From Deltaproteobacteria bacterium (GTDB lineage: Bacteria; Desulfobacterota; Binatia; UBA9968), in assembly GCA_005878685.1 (NCBI GenBank), contig VBLN01000108.1, forward strand, positions 2,748 to 14,627: a stretch of DNA of 11,880 bases, read 5' to 3'. Under the pieces are notes generated by a model that saw nothing but the letters and a program-made list of their open reading frames with translations, was not told where the DNA came from and did not search any database. The position numbers were made by a program, and so were the translations under genes. Each line of letters begins with the position of its first letter. Positions within the stretch are counted from its first letter, which is position 1. This document shows positions 1 through 6,219 of the stretch, piece after piece.

Positions 1-50
1 CTCATTTAGGCGAATCGTATAAGGGTTTTGCCAACGGAGAGTGACGGAAC

Positions 51-1385
51 ATGGAGAGAGTCGACTTGCTCGTCAAAGGTGGAAAGATCTGGACACCGGG
101 TGGTTTTGTCGAGGCCGACGTAGCAGTACACCAAGAGAAGATCATTGCACTGGGTTTGCTGCCCGCGGATTCTGAGGCGGCCAGAATCATAGACGCCAAA
201 GGTAAGGTCGTGATTCCGGGCCTCATCGACACGCACACCCATCACCGGGAACCCGGCTTTACCCACAAGGAAGATATTACGACGGCAACGCAGGCGGCTG
301 CTGCGGGAGGAGTGACCCTCTCAGTCGGGATGCCAAATGTGAACCCGCCGACGACCACGGTGCAGCGCTACCGCGAAGTGATCGAGATCAGCAAGAGAAA
401 GGCTGTGGTCGACTTCAATCATAATCCGTCGGGAACCGTGCCCGATGAGATCCCGAAACTGGCCAAGGAAGGCTGTCTCGCCTTTAAGATTTTCATGGTG
501 AAGGACACCGGCAGAGACTATCCCCACATGCCCGGCATCGGGCTCCAGAACCACGGTCAACTTTTCCGTTGCTTCGAGGCAGTGGGGAAGACCGGCTTGC
601 CGCTCATGGTTCACCCTCACGATCAGGACTTGATGGATGAGATCGAGCAGAGATACTGGCAGCGGGGAGATCGCAGCCCGCAGGCTTATGGCAAGGCCTA
701 CCGTGACTTCGACGGCATCATCTGGGACACGGCCATCGCTACCCTGATCCGTTTTCAAAAAGCGACCGGAACAAAGCTCCATATCCTCCACATGAGCACT
801 CCGGGTGGTCTGGAAATGGTGCGGCGGGCGAAAGATGAAGGGCGACCGGTGACTGCCGAGGTGAACCCCTGGGCGCTTTTCCTGGCGACCTGGGAGAACG
901 TGGAAAAGCTCGGTCCTTACTGTCTCGGTTTCTGGGTGCCCGATGAGCATGCCGACGCCCTGTGGCGCGGCATCAAGGATGGGACGATCGATGTCGTCGG
1001 CACCGAGTGGCAATCTCCTGGAGGAGAGCCGCAGATCCAAGACTACCTGAGACTCTTTCTGACCGCGGTGAACCAGGGCAAATTGACTCTAGATCAGTTG
1101 GTGAGAATAACCTCTTATAATCCCGCCCGTATCTTTGGCGTCTATCCGCGCAAGGGAGTGATCCAAATCGGATCCGATGCCGACCTCACGATTGTCGATT
1201 CAGAGAAAGAAGAGACGATCACAAACGAGACGACCTACACCCGGGTCGGTTGGACGCCCTATCACGGAACAAAGGTGAAGGGGGTGCCGATCTACACGAT
1301 CGTGCGCGGCAAAGTGGTGATGGAGAATGGCAAGGTTGTTGGCAAGCCGGGGGATGGCGAGTTTGTTACTCCGATGAAAAATTAG
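51..1385 (+). CDS. Dihydroorotase/hydantoinase-family amidohydrolase with altered active site
   Basis: This is a 444-aa metal-dependent amidohydrolase of the dihydroorotase / hydantoinase / allantoinase group (cyclic amide or imide hydrolysis, cytosolic). Seen: DTHTHHREPG at residues 60-69 with the first metal histidines H62 and H64, MPNVNPPT near 94-101 (the dihydroorotase substrate loop), a candidate carboxylated lysine K146 in AFKIFMV, H188 in LMVHPHD and H247 in HILHMS. The C-terminal part (SYNPARIFGVYPRKG, then SDADLTIVD) is the usual beta-sandwich region. Odd: where dihydroorotases have the catalytic Asp in TDHAPH, this protein has GTEWQSP (about 317-323), so the Asp is Glu and the following His are absent. 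The substrate is therefore probably not dihydroorotate. A GGAG lies 11 nt before the ATG. The next gene follows after 24 nt and is probably co-transcribed. Family is secure; the specific reaction is not. Confidence 0.88.
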   Translation: MERVDLLVKGGKIWTPGGFVEADVAVHQEKIIALGLLPADSEAARIIDAKGKVVIPGLIDTHTHHREPGFTHKEDITTATQAAAAGGVTLSVGMPNVNPPTTTVQRYREVIEISKRKAVVDFNHNPSGTVPDEIPKLAKEGCLAFKIFMVKDTGRDYPHMPGIGLQNHGQLFRCFEAVGKTGLPLMVHPHDQDLMDEIEQRYWQRGDRSPQAYGKAYRDFDGIIWDTAIATLIRFQKATGTKLHILHMSTPGGLEMVRRAKDEGRPVTAEVNPWALFLATWENVEKLGPYCLGFWVPDEHADALWRGIKDGTIDVVGTEWQSPGGEPQIQDYLRLFLTAVNQGKLTLDQLVRITSYNPARIFGVYPRKGVIQIGSDADLTIVDSEKEETITNETTYTRVGWTPYHGTKVKGVPIYTIVRGKVVMENGKVVGKPGDGEFVTPMKN

Positions 1386-1389
1386 AGAT

Positions 1390-1405
1390 TTCTCCAACGG
1401 GAGAA
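1390..1405 (+). promoter_or_regulatory. Hairpin covering the ribosome binding site of the second gene
   Basis: TTCTCC (1390-1395) and GGAGAA (1400-1405) form a perfect 6-bp stem with an AACG loop, in the 24-nt gap between the amidohydrolase stop and the GTG at 1410. The right arm contains most of the only Shine-Dalgarno-like sequence (GGGAG, 1399-1403). A ribosome terminating at 1385 would disrupt the stem, so translational coupling is a reasonable inference. The stem is short and could be chance. Confidence 0.35.
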
Positions 1406-1409
1406 CGCA

Positions 1410-2117
1410 GTGACCGCCTGGAAAGCCCGCATCGGGTATCTCTCCCCATCTGTTTTTGAGATTCCGTCAGACTGGAGCGACATTCTGCCGCCCGGTTTTA
1501 CGCTGGTGGCGACGGGTCTCAACGTCGAGTCTCACACTCAGGAACAGTTTGATAAGGCGATCGGCACTTTAGAATCGGCTCTCTCTGTTTTCCTCGCGGA
1601 AGAAGTGGATCTGTTGCTACTCGCAGGGATCACTCTGGCCACGCAGTGCGGTCACGCAACGGAACGTGAGATCATTTCTATGCTCAGCGCACGGTTAGGT
1701 ATGCCCGTCAATTCCGCGCTTGGCTCCAACGCGGATGCCTTAAAGCACTTGGGAGCTGAGAAGATCGTTATCGCGACGGCCTACAAAGATGAGATCAACG
1801 ATAAAGTTCGGCAATATTTCGAAGAGGCTGGATTTCAGGTAGCCGGTATACGCGGTCTCAATGTGGGGAAGCCAGTGGATCAGGTGAAACTCCCTGGGGA
1901 ATCTTCCTACAACGTCGCGCTAAATGTTTTCAGAGAACATTCCGATGCCGACGCCATCCTCATCCACGGACGCTGGCGCTCCTTGGCAAACGCAGAGAGG
2001 CTAGAGCAAGAGACAGGACGGCGGGTCATCGCCAGCCCAGCCGCCGCTTTATGGTGGGTGATCAAGACCCTAAACTTGAATGTGACCGTTCAAGGTTGCG
2101 GCCAGCTTCTGCGCTAG
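1410..2117 (+). CDS. Asp/Glu racemase-fold protein (maleate isomerase / arylmalonate decarboxylase type)
   Basis: A 235-aa cytosolic protein of the aspartate/glutamate racemase superfamily, closest in pattern to maleate cis-trans isomerase and arylmalonate decarboxylase. Seen: N-terminal RIGYLSPSVFE, EEVDLLLLAGIT (65-75) at the first active-site loop, LKHLGAEKIVIATAYKDEIN (111-130), a second-loop segment DAILIHGRWRSL (181-192), then VIASPAAALWWVIK (206-219) and a GCGQLL tail resembling the family's GxGRLL ending. These families normally use a Cys in one or both loops. Here the first loop reads AGIT and the second HGRWR, with no Cys at either place; C80 lies six residues past the first loop. 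The start is GTG with GGGAG six nt upstream. The amidohydrolase next door recalls hydantoinase-racemase pairings, but that role is inference. Fold confident, reaction unknown. Confidence 0.82.
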   Translation: MTAWKARIGYLSPSVFEIPSDWSDILPPGFTLVATGLNVESHTQEQFDKAIGTLESALSVFLAEEVDLLLLAGITLATQCGHATEREIISMLSARLGMPVNSALGSNADALKHLGAEKIVIATAYKDEINDKVRQYFEEAGFQVAGIRGLNVGKPVDQVKLPGESSYNVALNVFREHSDADAILIHGRWRSLANAERLEQETGRRVIASPAAALWWVIKTLNLNVTVQGCGQLLR

Positions 2118-2172
2118 GTTGAAATCGTTTGCAGTTAGCTATCAGATAGGCCGTGTTTGAGACCGACCCGCC

Positions 2173-2193
2173 CATGCCTTCAACAGCGGCATG
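2173..2193. repeat. Small inverted repeat between convergent genes
   Basis: CATGCC (2173-2178) and GGCATG (2188-2193) could form a 6-bp stem around a 9-nt loop in the 111-bp gap between the convergent racemase-type and DUF1015 genes. There is no T-run on either side, so a rho-independent terminator is not supported. The same gap contains TTAGCTATCAGATAGG (2135-2150), which shares the word AGCTATCAG with the dyad at 10930-10992. Confidence 0.3.
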
Positions 2194-2228
2194 CAGTTAT
2201 GGCGTTGGTATCGCTGCGCAGGTTCAGC

Positions 2229-3545
2229 TCAGATTCCCGTGTCGGGATCGATCTTGTTGATCACCAGGCCGCTGATGAGCTTGGGAAAAAAGTAAGTCGA
2301 TTTCTGCGGCATCTTCTCGCCGCGAAGGGCGCAGGCCAGGATTTCTTCGGGCTGCGGCGGGTTTAGGATGAATGCGGCTTGGCCGTTTTCCTTATCGACG
2401 GCTCGAAGCACCTTCTCTTCGTCCTGCGAATAGCTGATCCTCCCTTCCTTTACCTGATCTTCAGGGCCGATACCGAGAATATGGTCCAAGAGAAGGAGAT
2501 GTAGGGTCGTAACATCCAACTCGCGCAAAGGCCCGCTCAAATCCTTTGCCAATCGCTCCATAATTCTTTTGTTCTTGAGTCTCAAGATCAAATAGCGTGG
2601 ATCGCGTTTGAACGAAGCACCAATCAAACGGCGCTTCTTGCCGCCGCTCTGCAGCGCCTTAAGAAACCAGCGCTGCCCTTCGGCCGTCTTAGGATAAGGC
2701 TCGATGTAGAAATATCTTTGGAGACTTTCTTCCAGCTTCTGAAATGGGATGGGAGTGAAGGAATGCACGAGCCGGTGTGTGGGAAGAATGACCAGGCCGT
2801 CGTCTTTGACGTTGGCGAAATACATCATCACGTGGTTGAGAGACTCGCCGCCGCTCGTTTTCTCCTTTTTTGCACGGAGCTCATTGCGGTAGCTCAAAGC
2901 CGCTTCGTACCTGTGATGACCGTCGGCGATTAGGAGGCACTGATTTTCCATCTCCCGCTGGGCAAAGCGGATCATTTCCGGATCCGAGATGCGCCAAAGC
3001 TGGCAAAATCCTCCTCCGTCTTGAGTGACCTGAATGGTCGGCGAGATGCCTTGCACGGATTCGGCCAGGGTTCGATTTAATGACTGGTTCGGTTGGGAGT
3101 AGAGAGCGAAGATCGGGCTTAGGTTGGCGTGACAAGCGAGCATGATTCGTAACCGGTCCTGCTTGGGGGCATCAAGCGTCCTTTCATGGGGGCGGATCGT
3201 TCCGGTGGAGAAATCCTCGAGCCGGGTGAGCGCTATAAAGCCCTGACGTTCCTTTTCACTGCCATCGGTCAGGCGAAAGCGGTGCTTTAAAAAATAGAGG
3301 GCCGGCGCCTCATCGCGCACGAGAATTTCCTCCGCCTGCCATCCCTCAAAAAGACGCGCGACGCTTTCGTAGGGATCGGTCTCCTGGTTTAAAATGAGCC
3401 GCACGATGTTGTACGGAGACTTCCGGTAGAGCCGCTCCCGTTCCTCCGCCGCGATCACATCATAAGGAGGGGCAATGACCTTGGAGATATCTCGGATCTT
3501 TTTAGGGTTGTAGCGAAGCCCGCGGAAAGGAACTATCTGCACCAT
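2229..3545 (-). CDS. DUF1015 family protein
   Basis: A 438-aa soluble protein matching DUF1015 (COG4198) over its full usual length. Seen: the N-terminal signature VPFRGLRYNP (5-14), SKVIAPPYDVI (21-31), SPYNIVRLIL (43-52), RPHERTLDAPKQDR (118-131), and the family's most recognisable motif IADGHHRYEAALSYRNE (206-222). The C-terminus (ILNPPQPEEILACALRGEKMPQKS, then FFPKLISGLVIN) is also typical; it is given here in two pieces of the same run. No biochemical function is firmly established for the family, so none is assigned. The ATG at 3545 is the natural start because the motif begins at once; no strong Shine-Dalgarno is visible. The gene is convergent with the operon before it and divergent from prmA, so it is probably monocistronic. 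Confidence 0.93.
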   Translation of the reverse strand: MVQIVPFRGLRYNPKKIRDISKVIAPPYDVIAAEERERLYRKSPYNIVRLILNQETDPYESVARLFEGWQAEEILVRDEAPALYFLKHRFRLTDGSEKERQGFIALTRLEDFSTGTIRPHERTLDAPKQDRLRIMLACHANLSPIFALYSQPNQSLNRTLAESVQGISPTIQVTQDGGGFCQLWRISDPEMIRFAQREMENQCLLIADGHHRYEAALSYRNELRAKKEKTSGGESLNHVMMYFANVKDDGLVILPTHRLVHSFTPIPFQKLEESLQRYFYIEPYPKTAEGQRWFLKALQSGGKKRRLIGASFKRDPRYLILRLKNKRIMERLAKDLSGPLRELDVTTLHLLLLDHILGIGPEDQVKEGRISYSQDEEKVLRAVDKENGQAAFILNPPQPEEILACALRGEKMPQKSTYFFPKLISGLVINKIDPDTGI

Positions 3546-3653
3546 GGGTGGCTAATCACTTCTTCGGCTCGCGCATGGAAAATCAGAATCGCGTGGAAGC
3601 TCCACTCGCTCTCCTATCTATCTTGTGGCGTCTCGATTTACAAGGTCTTCACA

Positions 3654-3777
3654 GGCCGTTGAAAAAGGCCCACCTGCCATCAGCCGGCCTGAGAGTCTCT
3701 CTCAGGTCCGATGCGATAGGTTTGTCTCGTGACGCGAGGGCCTTTGAACGCGGGTGCGTCATCGAGTAAGGCACGCG
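3654..3777. other. Structured gene-free spacer: nested inverted repeats, possible RNA element or dispersed repeat
   Basis: The 288-bp divergent spacer 3546-3833 has no credible gene, and its right half is full of complementary arms. AAAGGCCC (3664-3671) pairs perfectly with GGGCCTTT (3738-3745), extended by CGTT (3657-3660) with AACG (3747-3750). Inside lies a strong hairpin: CCTGAGAG (3688-3695) with CTCTCAGG (3699-3706), loop TCT, extendable by two pairs. Next come CTCG (3726-3729) with CGAG (3735-3738), a competing TGACGC (3730-3735) with GCGTCA (3756-3761), and GTGC (3754-3757) with GCAC (3771-3774). None is followed by a T-run. It could be a structured leader of prmA, a leader of the DUF1015 gene on the other strand, or a REP-like dispersed repeat. 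No known RNA family was recognised. From 3546 to about 3653 nothing stands out. Confidence 0.45.
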
Positions 3778-3833
3778 GCTCTTAGGAAGATGGCCGGTTT
3801 GAACATGGAGCTTCTCTATGGCATAAAAAATTT

Positions 3834-4706
3834 GTGCCCAAATCATGGCTCCAGCTCTCCTTTAAGGCTCCTGCCCCTGCGCTAGACACGATCTCGAACT
3901 TCCTCATCGAGCGCGGCTCTCCGGGGGTCGTGCTGGAGCGAAATGAAGTGCGCGCTTTTTTCGCCCGATCGACAAAGACTTCGGCCCTCAAAAGAGACAT
4001 TCGGCGTTTTCTCAGAGGAATCCGAGGGATCTATCCGGAGATCCGTGAGCAGGCGCTGCGCTGGACTGCGCTGAAAAATAAGGATTGGAATAACTCGTGG
4101 CGGAGATTTTTTTCACCGCAAAAAATAGGCAGATATTTTTCGGTCACTCCTCCTTGGATGGATCCTCCTCCGTCGCGGCGCCGCAAGGTCATCACCATAG
4201 AGCCTGGAATGGCCTTCGGGACCGGTACTCATCCGACGACTCGTTGCTGTTTGGAATTTGTGGAAGAGGCGACGGCATTGTTGAATGGGGAGGAGATAAC
4301 CGCCCTTGACGTCGGCACCGGTTCGGGAATCCTCGCCATCGCACTGGCCAAGATGGGCGTCTCCAAGGTATTGGCTATCGATAACGATCCCATCTCCCTC
4401 AAGGTGGCGCAGGTCAACGTACAGCGCAATCGGGTGGGAAAAATAGTGACTCTGTCCAACTTCGGAATGGGACGGGTAAAAAAACCCTTTACCATCGTGG
4501 TGGCCAACCTCACCGCGGAGACCATTGTCGATCTTGCCGATGCCCTGAAAGGGAGAGTCTCTCCGCACGGGTATCTCATCGTCTCAGGAATCTTGAAGCC
4601 GAAGGCGGAAGAGGTGTTGCGCCATTTCTGCCCGGGCCCATTCACGATGGCGCGTCAGGCAAACCAAAGAGAGTGGACAACGCTATTGCTCAGAAAGATG
4701 GGCTAA
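3834..4706 (+). CDS. prmA: Ribosomal protein L11 methyltransferase
   Basis: A 290-aa SAM-dependent methyltransferase of the PrmA family, which trimethylates ribosomal protein L11. Seen: N-terminal substrate-recognition domain (about 1-75), KDWNNSWRRFFSPQKIGRYF (83-102, matching the family's DW..xW..f.p..ig pattern), IEPGMAFGTGTHPTTRCCLE (122-141), SAM motif I LDVGTGSGILAIALAKMG (158-175), acidic ribose-binding AIDNDPISLKVAQVNVQRN (181-199) and VVANLTAETI (222-231), where most homologues read VANI. Length is normal. The GTG at 3834 is chosen because the family's opening is hydrophobic and begins right there; the upstream Shine-Dalgarno is poor, and the ATG at 3845 is out of frame. The stop is one base before the rsmE ATG, and prmA-rsmE adjacency is common in bacteria. 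Its leader contains the inverted-repeat region 3654-3777. Confidence 0.94.
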   Translation: MPKSWLQLSFKAPAPALDTISNFLIERGSPGVVLERNEVRAFFARSTKTSALKRDIRRFLRGIRGIYPEIREQALRWTALKNKDWNNSWRRFFSPQKIGRYFSVTPPWMDPPPSRRRKVITIEPGMAFGTGTHPTTRCCLEFVEEATALLNGEEITALDVGTGSGILAIALAKMGVSKVLAIDNDPISLKVAQVNVQRNRVGKIVTLSNFGMGRVKKPFTIVVANLTAETIVDLADALKGRVSPHGYLIVSGILKPKAEEVLRHFCPGPFTMARQANQREWTTLLLRKMG

Positions 4707-4707
4707 A

Positions 4708-5415
4708 ATGGCCCGCTTTTTTCTTCCCAGACGGAACATGCAAGGTCAAAAGGGGCTTCTTACCGGTGAGGAGCTTGAACATATGAGGAGAGTGCTCCGT
4801 TTGCGCCCCGGCGATCATGTCACGCTCTTCGATGATGAAGGGCGAGAGCACGAGGCCGTCATCCGATCCTACACGGCGGAAGCAGGAGAGTTAGAGGTTG
4901 TAAAGTCTTATCAGCCCGACCGCGAGTCTCCGCTTGAGATCGTATTGGGCCAAGCTTTAGGCAAGGGCGACAAGATAGGGGTGGGTACGATCATCCCATT
5001 TCTTTCCTCTTATACCGTGCCCAGGCCGGATGCGAAAAGGGCAGAACAACGGCGCGAACGGTGGAAGAAGATCGCCCTAAGCGCCGCGAAGCAATCGGGG
5101 CGCACTCGGGTTCCGGAGATAGGCGCATCCACGGACTTCGCGACTTTGGTGCAGAAGTCATGGCCGTGTGATCTTAAGCTTCTTTTTTGGGAGGAGTCCG
5201 CGCAGGGCCTGGCCGGACTCCAAAAGGAAAAGGTTCATTTAAGTTCCCTGCTCCTTGTGGTTGGACCGGAGGGCGGTTTTAGCCCGGATGAAGCGTCTGA
5301 GGCCGTGCGCCAACAATTTCACTCGGTCGGTTTGGGAAAAAGAATACTGCGGACGGAAACCGCAGCCCTGGCAGCCGTTTCTCTCGTCCAATTTCTCTGG
5401 GGCGACATGGGATAG
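4708..5415 (+). CDS. rsmE: 16S rRNA (uracil-1498-N3)-methyltransferase, with an internal gap in a conserved motif
   Basis: A 235-aa RsmE-family SPOUT methyltransferase, which methylates U1498 of 16S rRNA. Seen: N-terminal PUA-like domain (MARFFLP, then GEELEHMRRVLRLRPGD at 20-36), a long middle helix ERWKKIALSAAKQSGRTRVP (117-136), and the C-terminal trefoil-knot SAM site VVGPEGGFSPDEA (184-196) with LGKRILRTETAALAAVS (209-225). Odd: RsmE proteins normally read roughly GDK(M)-x-x-x-V/I-Q-K-x-T-E-L-G-V after the QAL segment. Here GDKI (87-90) runs straight into GVGTIIPFLS (91-100), so about 11 residues including the QKxTEL motif are missing, at about base 4977/4978. The frame is kept on both sides. 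The gap is either a real deletion or an assembly error, and activity is doubtful. The ATG lies one nt after the prmA stop, so translation is probably coupled. Confidence 0.9.
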   Translation: MARFFLPRRNMQGQKGLLTGEELEHMRRVLRLRPGDHVTLFDDEGREHEAVIRSYTAEAGELEVVKSYQPDRESPLEIVLGQALGKGDKIGVGTIIPFLSSYTVPRPDAKRAEQRRERWKKIALSAAKQSGRTRVPEIGASTDFATLVQKSWPCDLKLLFWEESAQGLAGLQKEKVHLSSLLLVVGPEGGFSPDEASEAVRQQFHSVGLGKRILRTETAALAAVSLVQFLWGDMG

Positions 5416-5422
5416 AAATTTC

Positions 5423-5451
5423 TTGCCTCATTTCTTGACTTCCTCTAGCAT
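5423..5451 (+). promoter_or_regulatory. Weak candidate sigma-70 promoter before the RDD gene
   Basis: TTGCCT (5423-5428) and TAGCAT (5446-5451) are 17 nt apart, each matching four of six consensus bases. They sit in the 64-bp gap after rsmE. This would start transcription near 5458 with a short leader to the ATG at 5480. Read-through from rsmE is equally possible. Confidence 0.2.
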
Positions 5452-5479
5452 GGGTGTGGCTGTCGCCATCACCATATCT

Positions 5480-6211
5480 ATGAAATGTCCCAAATGTGAG
5501 TTTGTCCTTCCGGATGATTCGGATCGCTGCGAACGGTGCGGGGCGGATCTCGCCCGAGAGCAGCCACGGGCTGCCGATACAGCAGCGCTCTCTCCCGTAG
5601 AGAATCTCGGTTTCGTTCAGCCTTCTGAAGAAGACAAACGCAAAGCGGATTGGGGATTTGTTTTGGACCAGGAGTTTGACCGACTTTACGAGCGATTTAA
5701 AAAGGAAGAAGAAAAGCAAAAAGACAAAGAGAAATACAAGGACGAGGATCAAGAGATCCGCTGGGGGGGCTTTTTTCGGCGCTGCAGTGCCTTTTTTATC
5801 GATCTCGCCATTGTATTCCTGCTCTGCCTTTTGCTCTTTTACCTTTCTTATGTTGGGTACCACGTCGGACTGGCGGCTCATGACCGAGCCGTCTCGGACG
5901 ATCCCGTCTCCTTCCTGAGGCTCGCCCTTTTTGGCTATCTTCTTCTGGTGGCCGGTTATTTTGTGCTGTTTCACGGAATGGACGGCAGGACTGTCGGCAA
6001 ATGGCTCTTGGATCTCCGAGTTGTCGGTCGTCATCATGGACCGATCACTTACGCCCAAGCGCTTATTCGCTGCTTCGGATATCTACTCTCCGCTTTTTTC
6101 GGCATAGGCTTTATCTGGATACTGCTCAATCGGAAGAAGAGGGGTTGGCATGATCTTTTGGCCCGCACCTGGGTCATACGGGAATCGTCCTTGCGCGGCA
6201 AAGAGAGCTAA
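5480..6211 (+). CDS. Zinc-ribbon, coiled-coil, RDD-family inner-membrane protein
   Basis: A 243-aa protein with three parts. An N-terminal zinc ribbon has two CxxC pairs (CPKC at 3-6, CERC at 17-20). A charged Lys/Glu-rich stretch (about 65-93) is probably helical or coiled coil. An RDD domain follows (about 95-235) with the paired Arg and Asp of FFRRCSAFFIDLA (98-110), hydrophobic segments near 105-125, 147-165 and 198-217, GRTVGKWLLDLRVV (169-182) and RGWHDLLARTWVI (221-233). RDD proteins are polytopic membrane proteins of mostly unknown, sometimes transport-related, role. The ATG at 5480 is preferred because it begins directly at the zinc ribbon; an in-frame ATG at 5450 would add ten residues, and neither start has a good Shine-Dalgarno. 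The gshB Shine-Dalgarno overlaps its stop codon. Confidence 0.85.
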   Translation: MKCPKCEFVLPDDSDRCERCGADLAREQPRAADTAALSPVENLGFVQPSEEDKRKADWGFVLDQEFDRLYERFKKEEEKQKDKEKYKDEDQEIRWGGFFRRCSAFFIDLAIVFLLCLLLFYLSYVGYHVGLAAHDRAVSDDPVSFLRLALFGYLLLVAGYFVLFHGMDGRTVGKWLLDLRVVGRHHGPITYAQALIRCFGYLLSAFFGIGFIWILLNRKKRGWHDLLARTWVIRESSLRGKES

Positions 6212-6219
6212 GGAGAGCG

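Noticed and set aside
18..23. TATAAG as a -10 box for the first gene
   Set aside because: The matching -35 would lie outside the window, so it cannot be judged.
321..1040. 239-codon minus-strand ORF inside the amidohydrolase
   Set aside because: It lies wholly antisense to a gene with clear family motifs and has no recognisable domain.
3688..3706. Rho-independent terminator at the strong hairpin in the divergent spacer
   Set aside because: No T-run follows on either strand, and the flanking genes diverge, so no transcript needs to end there.
5255..5479. Longer start for the RDD protein, reaching back into rsmE
   Set aside because: The extra residues translate rsmE in another frame; the zinc ribbon and family start fit the ATG at 5480 (or at most 5450).
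5279..6058. 259-codon minus-strand ORF opposite the rsmE end and the RDD gene
   Set aside because: It is a shadow of two well-supported plus-strand genes; its Lys/Phe-rich content simply mirrors the RDD gene's charged stretch.
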